DNA from: Chloracidobacterium thermophilum B | Lineage (GTDB): Bacteria; Acidobacteriota; Blastocatellia; Chloracidobacteriales; Chloracidobacteriaceae | DNA length: 64,000 bases | Assembly (NCBI RefSeq): GCF_000226295.1 | Contig: NC_016024.1 | Coordinates: 2,587,501 to 2,651,500, forward strand | Reading direction: 5' to 3' | In this document: one piece after another, positions 44,708 through 54,216 of the stretch | Layout of the letters: each line of letters starts with the position of its first letter | How positions within the stretch are numbered: position 1 is the stretch's first letter | Position numbers and translations under genes: made by a program | The notes under the pieces: model-generated | Told to the model about the DNA's origin: nothing | What the model saw: only the letters and a program-made list of their open reading frames with translations | The model's database searches: none

Positions 44708-47660
44708 AATCAACGAAGCTGCCGCGCGCGAAAAGTCCATCCGTCACGGACACCCCAGCACCCTGCACCTGTGGTGGGCGCGCCGTCCGCTGGCGGCGGC
44801 CCGGGCCGTCATCTTCGCCCAGATGGTGGATGATCCCGCCAGTGTGCCGGAGGAGTTTCCCACGCCGGAAGCGCAGGAGAGGGAACGCCAGCGCCTCTTT
44901 CGCCTGCTTGAGCAGCTTGTGCAGTGGGAAAACACCACGAACGAGGAGGTGCTCGAAAGCGCCCGGCGCGAAATCCGCCGGAGTTGGGCGCGGCACTGCC
45001 TTGGCGCAGCGGCCGCACGCCTCTCCGACGACGAAATTGTGGCTGCGATCAACGCGGGCAGGATGCCTGCGCTCCCAGGTTTTCACGATCCCTTCGCCGG
45101 CGGGGGCGCACTGCCTCTGGAAGCGCAGCGGCTGGGGCTGGAAACCTACGCCAGCGATCTCAACCCCGTGGCTGTCACCATCAACAAGGCCATGATTGAA
45201 ATCCCGCCGCGCTTTGCCGGATACGAACCTGTCGGGCCGTTGCCGCCGGGGGAAAGGCAAGCCACGCTGCACGCGGACTGGTCGGGGGCAAAGGGACTGG
45301 CCGAAGACGTACGGCGGTACGGGGCGTGGATGCGCGCCGAGGCTGAAAAGCGCATCGGGCATCTTTACCCAAGGGTCAAGGTGACGTCAGAGATGGCCGC
45401 TGACCGCCCTGACCTCAAACCGCTCGTTGGCCAAAAGCTCACCGTGATTGCCTGGTTGTGGGCGCGGACGGTCAAAAGCCCCAATCCGGCTTTTGCGGAT
45501 GTGGATGTGCCGCTGGTTTCCACCTTCATCCTCTCCAGCAAGGCGGGCAAGGAAGCGTACGTCGAGCCAATTATCCTGGGAGGGCGGGCGTCTCGCCCGC
45601 CACAAGTCGCGGGCGAGACGCCCGCCCTCCCAGGGACGCCCGCGCTCCCAGGGTATTACTTTACTGTCAAAGTGGGTAAGCCGCCGGAAAGCGCGAAGAA
45701 CGGCACGAAGCTTGCGCGCGGGGCGAATTTTCGGTGTCTGGTGTCTGGTGCGCCAATCGGCGACGCCTACATCAAAGCCGAGAGTCTGGCAGGTAGAATG
45801 GGAGAACGGCTGATGGCCATCGTCGCCGAAGGGCCACGTGGGCGCGTCTATCTGCCTCCTACCGAAGAACACGAGAGGATTGCCCGTTCAGCGCAACCGC
45901 TGTGGAAGCCCGATCAGCCGATGAACCGCGATACGCGCGATCTGGTCAGTGGCCGTGGCTATGGCTTTTTCACGTGGGCCGACCTCTTCACCCCCCGCCA
46001 GCTCGTGGCGCTGACGACGTTTTCCGATCTGGTGGCCGAGGCCATCGAGAAATGCCGCCGGGATGCTATAGCGGCTGGGTTGCCTGACGACGGTGTGGGA
46101 TTGGATGCCAGTGGGACCGGTGCCCTCGCCTACGCGCAGGCAGTGGGAGTGTACTTGGCATTTGCCGTGGATAAAGGTGCAAACTACTGGTCGTCTCTTT
46201 GTTCCTGGCACTCAGGCCGTGACACAGTGACAAGTACCTTTGGTCGTCAAGCTTTACCAATGGTTTGGGACTTTGCCGAGGCGAATCCTTTCAGCAATTC
46301 CTCTGGGAACCTTCTCAGCGGCTGTGAGCAGGCAGCAAAACTTCTCACCAACCTCAAGAGCCCTTCCAATGGCTTGGCCCTCCAATCGGAAGCTCAATCT
46401 CAAACCGTCTCGCACAACAAGATTATTTCCACTGACCCGCCGTACTACGACAACATTGCCTACGCCGACCTCTCGGACTTCTTCTACGTCTGGCTGCGGC
46501 GGATGCTCAAGCCCATCTTTCCTGGTCTCTACGCGACACTGGCCACACCCAAGACTGAGGAACTGGTCGCTACACCGTGCCGCCACGGCAGTCGGGAAAA
46601 GGCCGAAACCTTCTTTCTGGAAGGGATGACGCAGGCGCTGGAAAACCTCGCACGGCAGGCGCACCCGGCTTTTCCGATAACCATCTACTACGCCTTCAAG
46701 CAGAGCGAAACCGAAAGCGACGGCACGACGAGTCCCGGCTGGGAGACTTTTCTGGAAGCTGTCCTCCGCGCCGGCCTGGCCATCACGGGGACATGGCCGA
46801 TGCGCACCGAATACACGGGCAATCTCAAGAAAGCTACCAATGCCCTTGCCTCCAGCATTGTGCTCGTTTGCCGCAAGCGCGCAGCCGACGCACCGGTGAT
46901 CACCCGCCGCGAGTTTCTACGCGAACTCAATGCGACGCTGCCCGAAGCCATGGAGGAGATGATCAACCCTGGGGGCGCGGGCGTCTCGCCCGCATCAGGA
47001 AACAGCCAGGATGGCCGCGCTCTTCGGCATTCACCTGTGACACCGGTGGATTTGTCGCAGGCGATCATCGGCTCCGGCATGGCGATCTTCTCGCGGTATG
47101 CGCAGGTGCTGGAGGCCGACGGCACGCCCATGACGGTGCGCACCGCGCTGCAACTCATCAACCGCTTTCTCACCGAGGACGACTTCGACTATGACACGCA
47201 ATTTTGCCTGCACTGGTTCGAGCAGCACGGCTGGGCTACGGGCAAATTTGGCGAGGCGGACGTACTTGCCCGCGCCAAGGCGACGAGTGTAGATGGACTA
47301 CGAGAGGCTGGGCTGGTGGCGGCGGGCAAAGGCGAAGTACGCCTGCTCAGGTGGCCGGAGTTACCTGCCAAGTGGTCGCCCAAAACTGACTCGTGCGCCT
47401 CGGTCTGGGAGGCGCTGCATCAACTGATCCGCGCCCTCAATCAGGGTGGGGAATCGGCTGCTGGGGCCCTGCTGGCGCGTATGCCGTCCCGTGCTGAACC
47501 CATCCGTGCCTTGGCCTACCGGCTCTACACCCTGTGCGAGCGCCGGGGTTGGGCCGACGACGCGCGTCCCTACAACGAGTTGGTGGCAGCGTGGAGCGGC
47601 ATCGAGCAGGTGGCTGGAGCGGCCAGGGTGGCGTATTCGCAGATGAAGCTGGATGTTTGA
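44652..47660 (+). CDS. DUF1156-domain adenine-specific DNA methyltransferase
   Basis: About 1002 residues from ATG 44652 ([52 protein letters not shown], the DUF1156 N-terminus). Methylase features are [21 protein letters not shown] (AdoMet motif, about residue 143), [17 protein letters not shown] and the catalytic [26 protein letters not shown] (DPPY, about residue 595). The C-terminus is well preserved ([41 protein letters not shown]). Such genes usually sit in defence islands with a helicase and a DUF499 ATPase; here only a helicase relic remains. Three palindromic-repeat segments lie in the frame without breaking it. Whether it is still active is unknown. Confidence 0.9.
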   Translation: MTSIKTRKKLIEVALPLDKINEAAAREKSIRHGHPSTLHLWWARRPLAAARAVIFAQMVDDPASVPEEFPTPEAQERERQRLFRLLEQLVQWENTTNEEVLESARREIRRSWARHCLGAAAARLSDDEIVAAINAGRMPALPGFHDPFAGGGALPLEAQRLGLETYASDLNPVAVTINKAMIEIPPRFAGYEPVGPLPPGERQATLHADWSGAKGLAEDVRRYGAWMRAEAEKRIGHLYPRVKVTSEMAADRPDLKPLVGQKLTVIAWLWARTVKSPNPAFADVDVPLVSTFILSSKAGKEAYVEPIILGGRASRPPQVAGETPALPGTPALPGYYFTVKVGKPPESAKNGTKLARGANFRCLVSGAPIGDAYIKAESLAGRMGERLMAIVAEGPRGRVYLPPTEEHERIARSAQPLWKPDQPMNRDTRDLVSGRGYGFFTWADLFTPRQLVALTTFSDLVAEAIEKCRRDAIAAGLPDDGVGLDASGTGALAYAQAVGVYLAFAVDKGANYWSSLCSWHSGRDTVTSTFGRQALPMVWDFAEANPFSNSSGNLLSGCEQAAKLLTNLKSPSNGLALQSEAQSQTVSHNKIISTDPPYYDNIAYADLSDFFYVWLRRMLKPIFPGLYATLATPKTEELVATPCRHGSREKAETFFLEGMTQALENLARQAHPAFPITIYYAFKQSETESDGTTSPGWETFLEAVLRAGLAITGTWPMRTEYTGNLKKATNALASSIVLVCRKRAADAPVITRREFLRELNATLPEAMEEMINPGGAGVSPASGNSQDGRALRHSPVTPVDLSQAIIGSGMAIFSRYAQVLEADGTPMTVRTALQLINRFLTEDDFDYDTQFCLHWFEQHGWATGKFGEADVLARAKATSVDGLREAGLVAAGKGEVRLLRWPELPAKWSPKTDSCASVWEALHQLIRALNQGGESAAGALLARMPSRAEPIRALAYRLYTLCERRGWADDARPYNELVAAWSGIEQVAGAARVAYSQMKLDV
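45054..45079. repeat. GC-rich 26-bp repeat unit in the DUF1156 gene, single copy
   Basis: GCGGGCAGGATGCCTGCGCT followed by CCCAGG, a single unit in the orientation of the right arm at 45609-45634. It encodes the in-frame peptide AGRMPALPG directly before the FHDPFAGGG methylase motif. Confidence 0.65.
45575..45652. repeat. Perfect 26-bp inverted repeat plus a partial third copy inside the DUF1156 gene
   Basis: Arms at 45575-45600 and 45609-45634 are exact reverse complements with an 8-base loop (CACAAGTC). A third partial unit in the same orientation as the right arm ends at 45652. The segment is in frame and encodes [25 protein letters not shown], a Gly/Pro-rich insertion in an otherwise normal methylase. 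The structure would form a very stable hairpin in both DNA and mRNA. Confidence 0.9.
46968..47028. repeat. GC-rich repeat unit with degenerate partner near the 3' end of the DUF1156 gene
   Basis: A unit at 46968-46993 differs from the left arm at 45575-45600 in only two positions. A degenerate opposite arm (ccaggatggccgcgctcttc) follows to about 47028. It encodes [24 protein letters not shown] in frame. Confidence 0.7.
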
Positions 47661-48063
47661 CCAGACAGGACGAGCTTGCACGCGCGAACAGACACATTGG
47701 CGGCTCTCAGCGCACGCTCGTGGAAGTTCGACTTCAACCCCCACGCGCGCTTTAACTGATACGTACCGGGCGAACAATGGAAAAGTGAAACGCTTTTGGG
47801 CCGGTGTCTGGAGTACTGACGGAAGGACGACTTGCGGCGTGCCGTGAAGGAGCACTGCTGGGTGCTGGGGTGCGAGAATGCCGAGTTTGAAGCGTAAACA
47901 AGGGGGCTGGGGCCGTCAGGGACGGGAGTGTTCACAAGCTGCACCCCACGGATGCCCCTCAGACAGAAGCGAAAAAACCCGCAAGACGCGGAGTCTGGAA
48001 CGGTTCGCCGGCAGGATGCGTCGGAACGTAGCGCGAGTGTCTTTTCAAATCAGATTCTCATGA
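47661..48063. other. Non-coding stretch with a possible gene-tail relic
   Basis: 403 bases between the methylase and tmRNA with no intact gene; the open frames on both strands here look like noise. One stretch may be a relic: 47826-47897 reads DDLRRAVKEHCWVLGCENAEFEA then stop, which looks like a genuine protein C-terminus, and an adjacent frame reads NGKVKRFWAGV just before it. A DUF499 ATPase would be expected at this place in the island, but the match is too short to claim. Confidence 0.3.
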
Positions 48064-48429
48064 TGGAGATGGAGGGAGTCGAACCCTCGTCCGCGAACCT
48101 TCGGTGCCGGAGACTACGTGCGTAGTCGCTTCCGTCGTTTCTCGTACCCCGGCTGCCGGAACAGCGACCTGAAGCCGCCGGGATACCAGCCCAGTGCTAT
48201 CTCGCGGCGACGCCCCAGGCGTAACGTCGCCGCCAGCTCGTGAAGGTCACGCCCGCTTCATTCGGCACGAGCCACCAAATGAGCAGACGGCTCAGCAGTG
48301 ATTAGGCTGCGAGAGCGAGTTCCTGCGTTTCGGCAGGTAATTGTTTCCACGCTTTTTGACGAGCGGCATGGACGCCCGGCACGCCTCACGTGCACCTCAT
48401 AATGTCCACGTCGAAACCGTGTCATCCCC
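48064..48429 (-). ncRNA. ssrA: Transfer-messenger RNA (tmRNA)
   Basis: Rescues stalled ribosomes together with SmpB. On the minus strand the 5' end GGGGATGACACGGTTTCGAC pairs its first seven bases with the 3' CATCTCC. The T arm GAGGGTTCGACTCCCTC lies just before it. CCA is not encoded (TCA follows the discriminator A). The resume codon appears to be GCG at 48352-48350, giving the tag AWKQLPAETQELALAA and stop TAA (48304-48302); the ALAA end is the usual protease signal. About 366 nucleotides, normal size. Confidence 0.95.
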
Positions 48430-48760
48430 ATATTCTCAAAGAGCCATGTGCTGCCCGGCAGCACGGCCAACAGCAACTATACCACAGAATCTCGCCAACA
48501 CCACACCGAACATGAAGTCCCCCCCGACAACAAGCGTTTAGCGGTCAGCAGTTGGCGACTGGCGGCTAACCGCCAATTGCTAACAGGCAGAGGCTTCCGC
48601 GCCACGTTTTTCTGTGAAAAGCCGGCTGTCCGGCACGCCAGAGCCGGCCAAACTTTCGCCACCCGCGGCTTTCCACGACTGGCGGCGATTCGTGAAACGC
48701 AGGGCCGGTGCGTGCTATCGTTGCCCCAACTCCCGATCCTGTGTCAGGTCTGTACGCTTC
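48430..48760. other. Intergenic region between tmRNA and lepA
   Basis: 331 bases. Upstream of tmRNA on the minus strand lies a TATAGT box without a clear -35, and GTGCTGCC-C-GGCAGCAC (48448-48464), an 8-bp inverted repeat just outside the mature 5' end. The rest is dominated by a heptad repeat array (48538-48586). No protein-coding gene is supported, although an open frame continues upstream of lepA. Confidence 0.45.
48538..48586. repeat. Degenerate heptamer array, forward then inverted
   Basis: Seven consecutive heptads: TTAGCGG, TCAGCAG, TTGGCGA, CTGGCGG, then CTAACCG, CCAATTG, CTAACAG. The last three are the reverse complement of the same pattern (TTAGCAA, TTGGCGG), so the array can fold on itself. 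It is related in unit length and composition to GAATAGC x3 at 42566-42586. Confidence 0.6.
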
Positions 48761-50566
48761 ATGGATATTCAGCACATTCGCAATTTCTCCATTATCGCCC
48801 ACATTGATCATGGCAAATCCACGCTGGCCGACCGCCTGCTTGAACGCACCGGTGCCCTGACCCAGCGTGAGATGGCCGAACAGGTTCTCGACGCCATGGA
48901 CCTCGAACGGGAGCGCGGCATCACCATCAAAGCCCACGCCGTACGCCTCAACTACCGCGCGCGCAATGGTGAAGACTACGTCCTGAACCTCATTGACACG
49001 CCCGGCCACGTGGACTTCAGCTACGAAGTCTCGCGCTCGCTGGCCGCATGCGAAGGCGCGCTCGTTGTTGTGGACGCCACCCAGGGCGTCGAAGCCCAGA
49101 CGCTCGCCAACGCCTACCTGGCGCTCGAAAACAATCTCGAAATGTTCCCGGTTATCAACAAGATTGACCTGCCATCGGCCGAACCGGAGCGCGTGCTGTC
49201 CCAGATTGAGCAGGTCATTGGGCTTGACCCCAAATATGCTGTTCTTGCCAGTGCCAAGACCGGCGTGGGGACGGATGAGCTTCTTGAACGCATTGTGGAA
49301 AGAATCCCACCTCCGCAAGGTGACCGGGATGCCCCGCTCAAGGCACTCATTTTTGATTCCTGGTTTGACAGTTACAAAGGCGTCATCGTACTTGTCCGCG
49401 TCGTGGACGGCGTGCTGCGCCCAGGGATGAAAATCCGCTTCATGGCCACCGGCCGCGACTACGAAGTGGAGGGCGTCGGCGTCATGACGCCCAAAATGCG
49501 CGAAATCAGCGAACTGGGCGCCGGAGAAGTCGGCTTTTTCTTCTCCAACATCAAAACCGTCGCCGACGTGCGCATCGGTGACACAGTGACCGAAGCGGCA
49601 CGCCCGGCCGCCGAGCCGTTGCCTGGCTTCCAGGAAGTCAAGCCCATGGTCTTTGCCGGGCTGTACCCGGTTGAAAGCGATCAGTACGAAGACCTGCGCG
49701 ACGCGCTCGACAAGCTGCGCCTCAATGATTCTTCGTTCCTCTACGAGCCGGAACATTCCGCCGCCCTTGGTTTTGGTTTCCGCTGTGGCTTTCTTGGACT
49801 GCTCCACATGGAAATCGTCCAGGAACGGCTTGAACGGGAGTTCGGCCTTGACCTCATCACCACTGCGCCCAGCGTCCGTTTCGATGTCTATCTGACCAAC
49901 GGCGAGAAAATCACCATTGACAGCCCTTCCAAACTGCCCGACCCGTCCAAGATCGAACGCATCGAGGAACCCATCATCCGCGCCACCATCATGACGCAGG
50001 ATGACTACCTGGGGCCAATCCTGGCACTCCTTGATGAAAAGCGCGGTGTTCAGCGTGGCTTTGACTACATTGGTGAAAAGCGCGTCATGCTGACCTACGA
50101 CCTTCCCCTGCTGGAAGTCGTCCTTGACTTCTTCGACCGGCTGAAGTCCGTTTCACGTGGCTACGCTTCGCTCGACTATCATTTGAAAGGTTACGAGCCG
50201 GCCGATTTGGTCAAACTCGATGTGCTTGTTTCCGGTGAGCAGGTGGATGCGCTGTCGCTCATTATTCACCGCGATAACGCCTATGCCCGCGGACGCGCTC
50301 TTGTCGAGAAGATGAAGGAACTCATCCCGCGGCAACTTTTCGAGGTTCCCATTCAGGCGGCCATTGGAAACCGGGTCATTGCCCGTGAAACCGTCAAGGC
50401 TATGGGCAAGAATGTACTTGCCAAGTGCTACGGCGGCGACATTACGCGCAAAAAGAAACTGCTCGAAAAGCAGAAGGAAGGGAAAAAGCGGATGAAAAAA
50501 GTCGGGCGTGTGGATATTCCACAGGAAGCCTTCCTGGCTGTGTTGCGTGTCGGTGACAACAAGTAA
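48761..50566 (+). CDS. lepA: Elongation factor 4 (LepA), back-translocating GTPase
   Basis: 601 residues from ATG 48761 ([21 protein letters not shown]). GTPase motifs: G1 [10 protein letters not shown]2 RGITIKA, G3 DTPGH, G4 NKID. Then come the EF-G-like domains and the LepA-specific C-terminal domain ([80 protein letters not shown]). It acts on ribosomes under stress and during initiation or assembly. The normal neighbour lepB is not here. Confidence 0.97.
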   Translation: MDIQHIRNFSIIAHIDHGKSTLADRLLERTGALTQREMAEQVLDAMDLERERGITIKAHAVRLNYRARNGEDYVLNLIDTPGHVDFSYEVSRSLAACEGALVVVDATQGVEAQTLANAYLALENNLEMFPVINKIDLPSAEPERVLSQIEQVIGLDPKYAVLASAKTGVGTDELLERIVERIPPPQGDRDAPLKALIFDSWFDSYKGVIVLVRVVDGVLRPGMKIRFMATGRDYEVEGVGVMTPKMREISELGAGEVGFFFSNIKTVADVRIGDTVTEAARPAAEPLPGFQEVKPMVFAGLYPVESDQYEDLRDALDKLRLNDSSFLYEPEHSAALGFGFRCGFLGLLHMEIVQERLEREFGLDLITTAPSVRFDVYLTNGEKITIDSPSKLPDPSKIERIEEPIIRATIMTQDDYLGPILALLDEKRGVQRGFDYIGEKRVMLTYDLPLLEVVLDFFDRLKSVSRGYASLDYHLKGYEPADLVKLDVLVSGEQVDALSLIIHRDNAYARGRALVEKMKELIPRQLFEVPIQAAIGNRVIARETVKAMGKNVLAKCYGGDITRKKKLLEKQKEGKKRMKKVGRVDIPQEAFLAVLRVGDNK

Positions 50567-50644
50567 AAGCGCGTCAATTCTTATAACGCACCTCATGACG
50601 CGATTTTGCAGCTCACACAAGGCCGTCCACGCAGGGTTGCCTTT

Positions 50645-52231
50645 TCAGCGCGCATAAACCCGGTAGTCCATCTCCGGGAAAATCGTGTCACGTTTTTCCA
50701 CTTCGGCCAGCCAGTCTTCATCCACCGCGCCGCTGGTGAGCATTTCATACAGGCGGGTGAAGCGGTGGATGTGGTCACGAAAGCGCTTCTCGGCATACTG
50801 GACCATGGTTTTGTTGGTGATGATAAAGGCCCAGTCGCTTGACTGTGCCAGCAACAGCTCCCGTGCCGCCTGATTGAGCGCCCGGTACACAAGCAGGCTG
50901 GGCGGTGTGGGAAACCGCTGGGCCAGCTCTTCCATGCGTCGCTCGGCCTGGTGTTGGTGGCGATACATCCACTGCGTATCCCGGTTGAGCCAAACCCGGT
51001 TGTAACCCTCTGCGCCCCACGACGAAGCCGATGGCACCTGGGGCTGGTTGTGGGGAAACATCTGCAGGTAGTCGCTCGGCGTCGCCAGAACGACCTCATC
51101 CTGGTCAAAGTGGATTTTGCGAATGAGAAAGTCCAGAAACTGCGGTCCCTCGTACCACCAGTGACCGTACAGCTCAGCGTCGTAGGGCGAGACCACCAAC
51201 GGAGCACGCCCGATGACCGTCCGCAGGTGGCGCATCTGGGCCTGCCGGGAAGCGAGAAAGTGTCCGGCGTGCTCGGCCGCGGTTTCGGTGGCCCAGGCCG
51301 GTATGTAGGGCTGCTTGTGGTGCAGGTCCACCTTGCCCGTGACGCGAAAGTATTTGATGCCGATGTTGCGCCGCACCCCATCCGCGTGCAGGTAGGGCTT
51401 GATGTAGTCGTAGTCGGCCTCATAGCCCAGGTCTTTGTAAAACTCGCGGTAGTTGGGATGGCCCGGGTAGCCGACCAGTGAACTCCAGACCTGCTCACTG
51501 GTTTCCACATCACGGGCAAAGGCCGCGACGCCCGAAGGGGTGATGGTTGGGGCAAAAATACCCCGCGCCGGCCGCGGCGAACCGAACATGATGCTGTGTG
51601 AGTCCACAATGAAGTAGCGCAAACCGACTTCGGCCAGCAGCGCATCAATGCCCGGTTCGTAAGCGCATTCGGCCAGCCAGATGCCGGAGGGCGACCGACC
51701 GAAGTGCTTTTCGTAGTTACGCACGGCAACCCGAATCTGCGCCCGCCGCGCCGATTCATAACGCATCAGCGGCAGAAATCCGTGCGTTGCGCAGCAGGTG
51801 ATGATCTCCAGTACGCCTTCATCCTGCAATCGCCGGAAAGCGCCAATCAGATCACGGCGATAGACGTTTTCATACAGGTTTTGGACGGCCCGGAAGTGTT
51901 CGTGGTGCGCCTGTGCCGCCGGTGCGAAGGGTGTGCCCTGGGTGCGAACGATTTCCTTTTCGGTCAGCTCAACGAGTTTGCCCAAGTGCCGGACGTACCG
52001 CTCGCGCAAAAGATCATCCACGAGCATTTCGCACAGCGGCGGCGTCAAGCTCATGGTCAGTCGGACGCGCACCCCAGCCCGGTGCAGGTTCTCGAAAACG
52101 AACAGCAGCGGGACGTAGGTTTCACTGATAGCTTCGTAGAGCCAGTCTTCCTCCAGAAATTCCGGGTACTCTGGATGCCGCACAAACGGCAGGTGGGCAT
52201 GCAGAATGAGTGACAGAAATCCAGTGGTCAT
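50645..52231 (-). CDS. Glycoside hydrolase family 57 1,4-alpha-glucan branching enzyme
   Basis: 528 residues from ATG 52231 (MTTGFLSLILHAHLPFVRHPE, the GH57 opening). The nucleophile Glu lies in GIWLAECAYEPG (about residue 183) and the acid/base Asp in VVSPYDAELYGHWWYEGPQF (about residue 355). The C-terminal helical domain (DUF1957-type, QAARELLLAQSSDWAFIITNKTMVQYAEKRFRDHIHRF) is typical of branching enzymes such as those of Thermus and Thermococcus. It introduces alpha-1,6 branches in glycogen. The thermophile-type family fits the proposed host; no other glycogen genes are in the window. Confidence 0.92.
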   Translation of the reverse strand: MTTGFLSLILHAHLPFVRHPEYPEFLEEDWLYEAISETYVPLLFVFENLHRAGVRVRLTMSLTPPLCEMLVDDLLRERYVRHLGKLVELTEKEIVRTQGTPFAPAAQAHHEHFRAVQNLYENVYRRDLIGAFRRLQDEGVLEIITCCATHGFLPLMRYESARRAQIRVAVRNYEKHFGRSPSGIWLAECAYEPGIDALLAEVGLRYFIVDSHSIMFGSPRPARGIFAPTITPSGVAAFARDVETSEQVWSSLVGYPGHPNYREFYKDLGYEADYDYIKPYLHADGVRRNIGIKYFRVTGKVDLHHKQPYIPAWATETAAEHAGHFLASRQAQMRHLRTVIGRAPLVVSPYDAELYGHWWYEGPQFLDFLIRKIHFDQDEVVLATPSDYLQMFPHNQPQVPSASSWGAEGYNRVWLNRDTQWMYRHQHQAERRMEELAQRFPTPPSLLVYRALNQAARELLLAQSSDWAFIITNKTMVQYAEKRFRDHIHRFTRLYEMLTSGAVDEDWLAEVEKRDTIFPEMDYRVYAR

Positions 52232-52341
52232 GCGTAGGGGGCCTGGAACGGCCTTACCGTTGTCTCCCAAATGGCTTGCCGTGGCGGCATGGCGTCTTCA
52301 ATGAACCTGCACTGGCCAGGTGGTTGTCTGAGGGTTAGGCA

Positions 52342-53751
52342 TCAGATGTGAATGGGGCCGCCCAAAACTCCATGTGCCGCCTCCATAACCGACTCTGACA
52401 AGGTTGGATGGGCGTGAATGGTGCGCATCAGTTCTTCGGTTGTCAGTTCACCACGGAGCGCGACACAGGCTTCGGCAATGAGTTCTGTGGCGCGGGGGCC
52501 GATGATGTGGACACCCAGGATTTCGTCATACTTCGCGTCACTGACAATTTTCACCATACCTTCCGTCTGTCCCAGGATCCGTGCCTTGCCGCTGGCGGCA
52601 AAGGGGAAGGAGCCGACCTTGACCTCGTAGCCTCGTTCGCGGGCCTTGGCTTCGGTCAGGCCGACGCTGGCGACTTCTGGTTCGCAGTACGTACAGCTTG
52701 GCACCCGGTCATAGTTGATGGGTTCGGTGGTGTGTCCGGCCATGTGCTCGACGGCCACAATGCCCTCTGCCGAGGCCACGTGGGCCAGCCACGGGGTGTT
52801 GATGACATCGCCGATAGCATACACACTTGGCTCTGCCGTCTGGAGAAAACTGTTGACCACAATGTAACCGCCCTTGTCGACGACCGCCCTGGTGTTTTCA
52901 AGGCCAATTCCATCGCTGATGGGGCGGCGTCCGACGGCCACCAGCAGTTTTTCGGTTTGCAACGTGGTGCGTTCACCCTGTCCATCCACGAGCGTCACCG
53001 CTACGCCTTGTTCATTGACCACAGCGGCTTCGCACCTGGTGTTGGTTTTGACCGTGACTTTCTGCGCCCGCAGCGCCCGTTCCAGTTCAGCGCTGATAGC
53101 GGCGTCTTCAATGGGTAAAACGCGCGGCAGCATTTCGACGAGTGTCGTTTCAACGCCAAAGCGCGTCATGACGGAGGCAAACTCCACGCCCACAGCACCA
53201 GCTCCAAGAATGACGATGGAAGCCGGCAGCTCCGTCATCTCCAGGGCGTGGTCGCTGTTGATGATACGCACACCATCGGTCGGAAAGAGTGGAATGTCAC
53301 GGGGTACGGAACCTGTTGCCACCAGAATGAACCGCGCCTTCAGGTATTCCTTTGTGTCACCGTTGGTTACGCTGACGGTGTGGGGGTCTTCAATGAAGCC
53401 AAAACCTTTGAAGACCTTGACCTTGTTTTTGTTCATCAGGTACTCGACGCCCTTGGCCGACTTGAGCACGACTTTGTGCTTGTATTTCCGTACGCCTTCG
53501 TAATCGAGTTTGACATCCGACACAATCACGCCATAGTCAGCCGCGTGTTTGGACTGCTCATAGATGGTTGCACTCTCAAGCAGGGCCTTGGTGGGAATGC
53601 AGCCACGCAGCAGGCACGTCCCGCCCAGATACTTGTCTTTTTCGACAAGAGCCACGCTCAGCCCAAGCTGTGCGGCCCGAATGGCCGCCACATAACCACC
53701 CGGCCCGGCGCCGATAATCACCACATCAAAGGAATTGTTGGAAGAATTCAC
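52342..53751 (-). CDS. lpdA: Dihydrolipoyl dehydrogenase (E3)
   Basis: FAD-containing flavoprotein that reoxidises lipoamide in pyruvate or 2-oxoglutarate dehydrogenase complexes or the glycine cleavage system. 469 residues. N-terminal FAD motif VVIIGAGPGGYVAAIRAAQLG, redox disulfide GGTCLLRGCIPTKAL, NAD motif VILGAGAVGVEFASV (about 180), FAD contact YAIGDV (about 313) and the C-terminal active-site pair in HAHPTLSESVMEAAHG. No E1 or E2 gene is adjacent. Confidence 0.96.
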   Translation of the reverse strand: MNSSNNSFDVVIIGAGPGGYVAAIRAAQLGLSVALVEKDKYLGGTCLLRGCIPTKALLESATIYEQSKHAADYGVIVSDVKLDYEGVRKYKHKVVLKSAKGVEYLMNKNKVKVFKGFGFIEDPHTVSVTNGDTKEYLKARFILVATGSVPRDIPLFPTDGVRIINSDHALEMTELPASIVILGAGAVGVEFASVMTRFGVETTLVEMLPRVLPIEDAAISAELERALRAQKVTVKTNTRCEAAVVNEQGVAVTLVDGQGERTTLQTEKLLVAVGRRPISDGIGLENTRAVVDKGGYIVVNSFLQTAEPSVYAIGDVINTPWLAHVASAEGIVAVEHMAGHTTEPINYDRVPSCTYCEPEVASVGLTEAKARERGYEVKVGSFPFAASGKARILGQTEGMVKIVSDAKYDEILGVHIIGPRATELIAEACVALRGELTTEELMRTIHAHPTLSESVMEAAHGVLGGPIHI

Positions 53752-53925
53752 GGTTATGCCTCATATCACGGGAGGGCGGGCAGGCGAGGGGAACGCTACA
53801 CAGCCCTTTCCCAGAGGTGGGGATTTCCAGAGTTGGAGGGGCGCTCAGCACTGAAAGCCCAGCATCGGGAGCGCCGGCAGCCTGACGGCCACCCTTTGAC
53901 ATTATCAGGCACCATCAGAACAGCA

Positions 53926-53953
53926 AAAACGGATGCCGGTTGGCATCCGTTTT
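53926..53953. terminator. Bidirectional Rho-independent terminator
   Basis: Perfect 12-bp inverted repeat AAAACGGATGCC / GGCATCCGTTTT with a 4-base loop at 53926-53953, flanked by A5 on the left and T4 on the right. On the minus strand it follows tRNA-Gln by 13 bases and would end its transcript. Confidence 0.85.
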
Positions 53954-53966
53954 GCATAAGGAAGAT

Positions 53967-54040
53967 TGGCTGGGAGACAGGGATTCGAACCCCGATACTC
54001 TGGTCCAGAGCCAGATGTCCTACCATTGAACGATCTCCCA
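53967..54040 (-). tRNA. tRNA-Gln (anticodon CUG)
   Basis: Minus-strand cloverleaf with acceptor TGGGAGA/TCTCCCA, discriminator G and encoded CCA (53969-53967). D arm contains CAATGGTAGGACA. Anticodon stem TCTGG/CCAGA with loop CTCTGGA gives CTG (CUG). T arm CGGGGTTCGAATCCCTG. Confidence 0.95.
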
Positions 54041-54216
54041 ACAAGGACTGACCGCAGCCAGCACGTGCCATGCTGGCCGAAAACACCCCGGAAAGTCAAC
54101 CCAAAACATCATCCAAAGCTGGCTATCCGCTTGACAAAACACCCCTGCGCAGCCATATCCGGTCTGATGTGGTACGGATGAAGGGCCCACACAAGTTTCC
54201 CACGGGAATTTCACTG

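Noticed and set aside
45575-45652. CRISPR array or integron-like attC from the repeats
   Set aside because: There are no regular spacers, and the units are inverted and inside a reading frame.
47361-47855. Minus-strand frame of 164 codons across the methylase 3' end
   Set aside because: Overlaps conserved methylase sequence in another frame and has no recognisable features.
50149-50165. parS-like GTTTCACGTGG in lepA
   Set aside because: Only the left half and centre match; the right half is ordinary lepA coding sequence.
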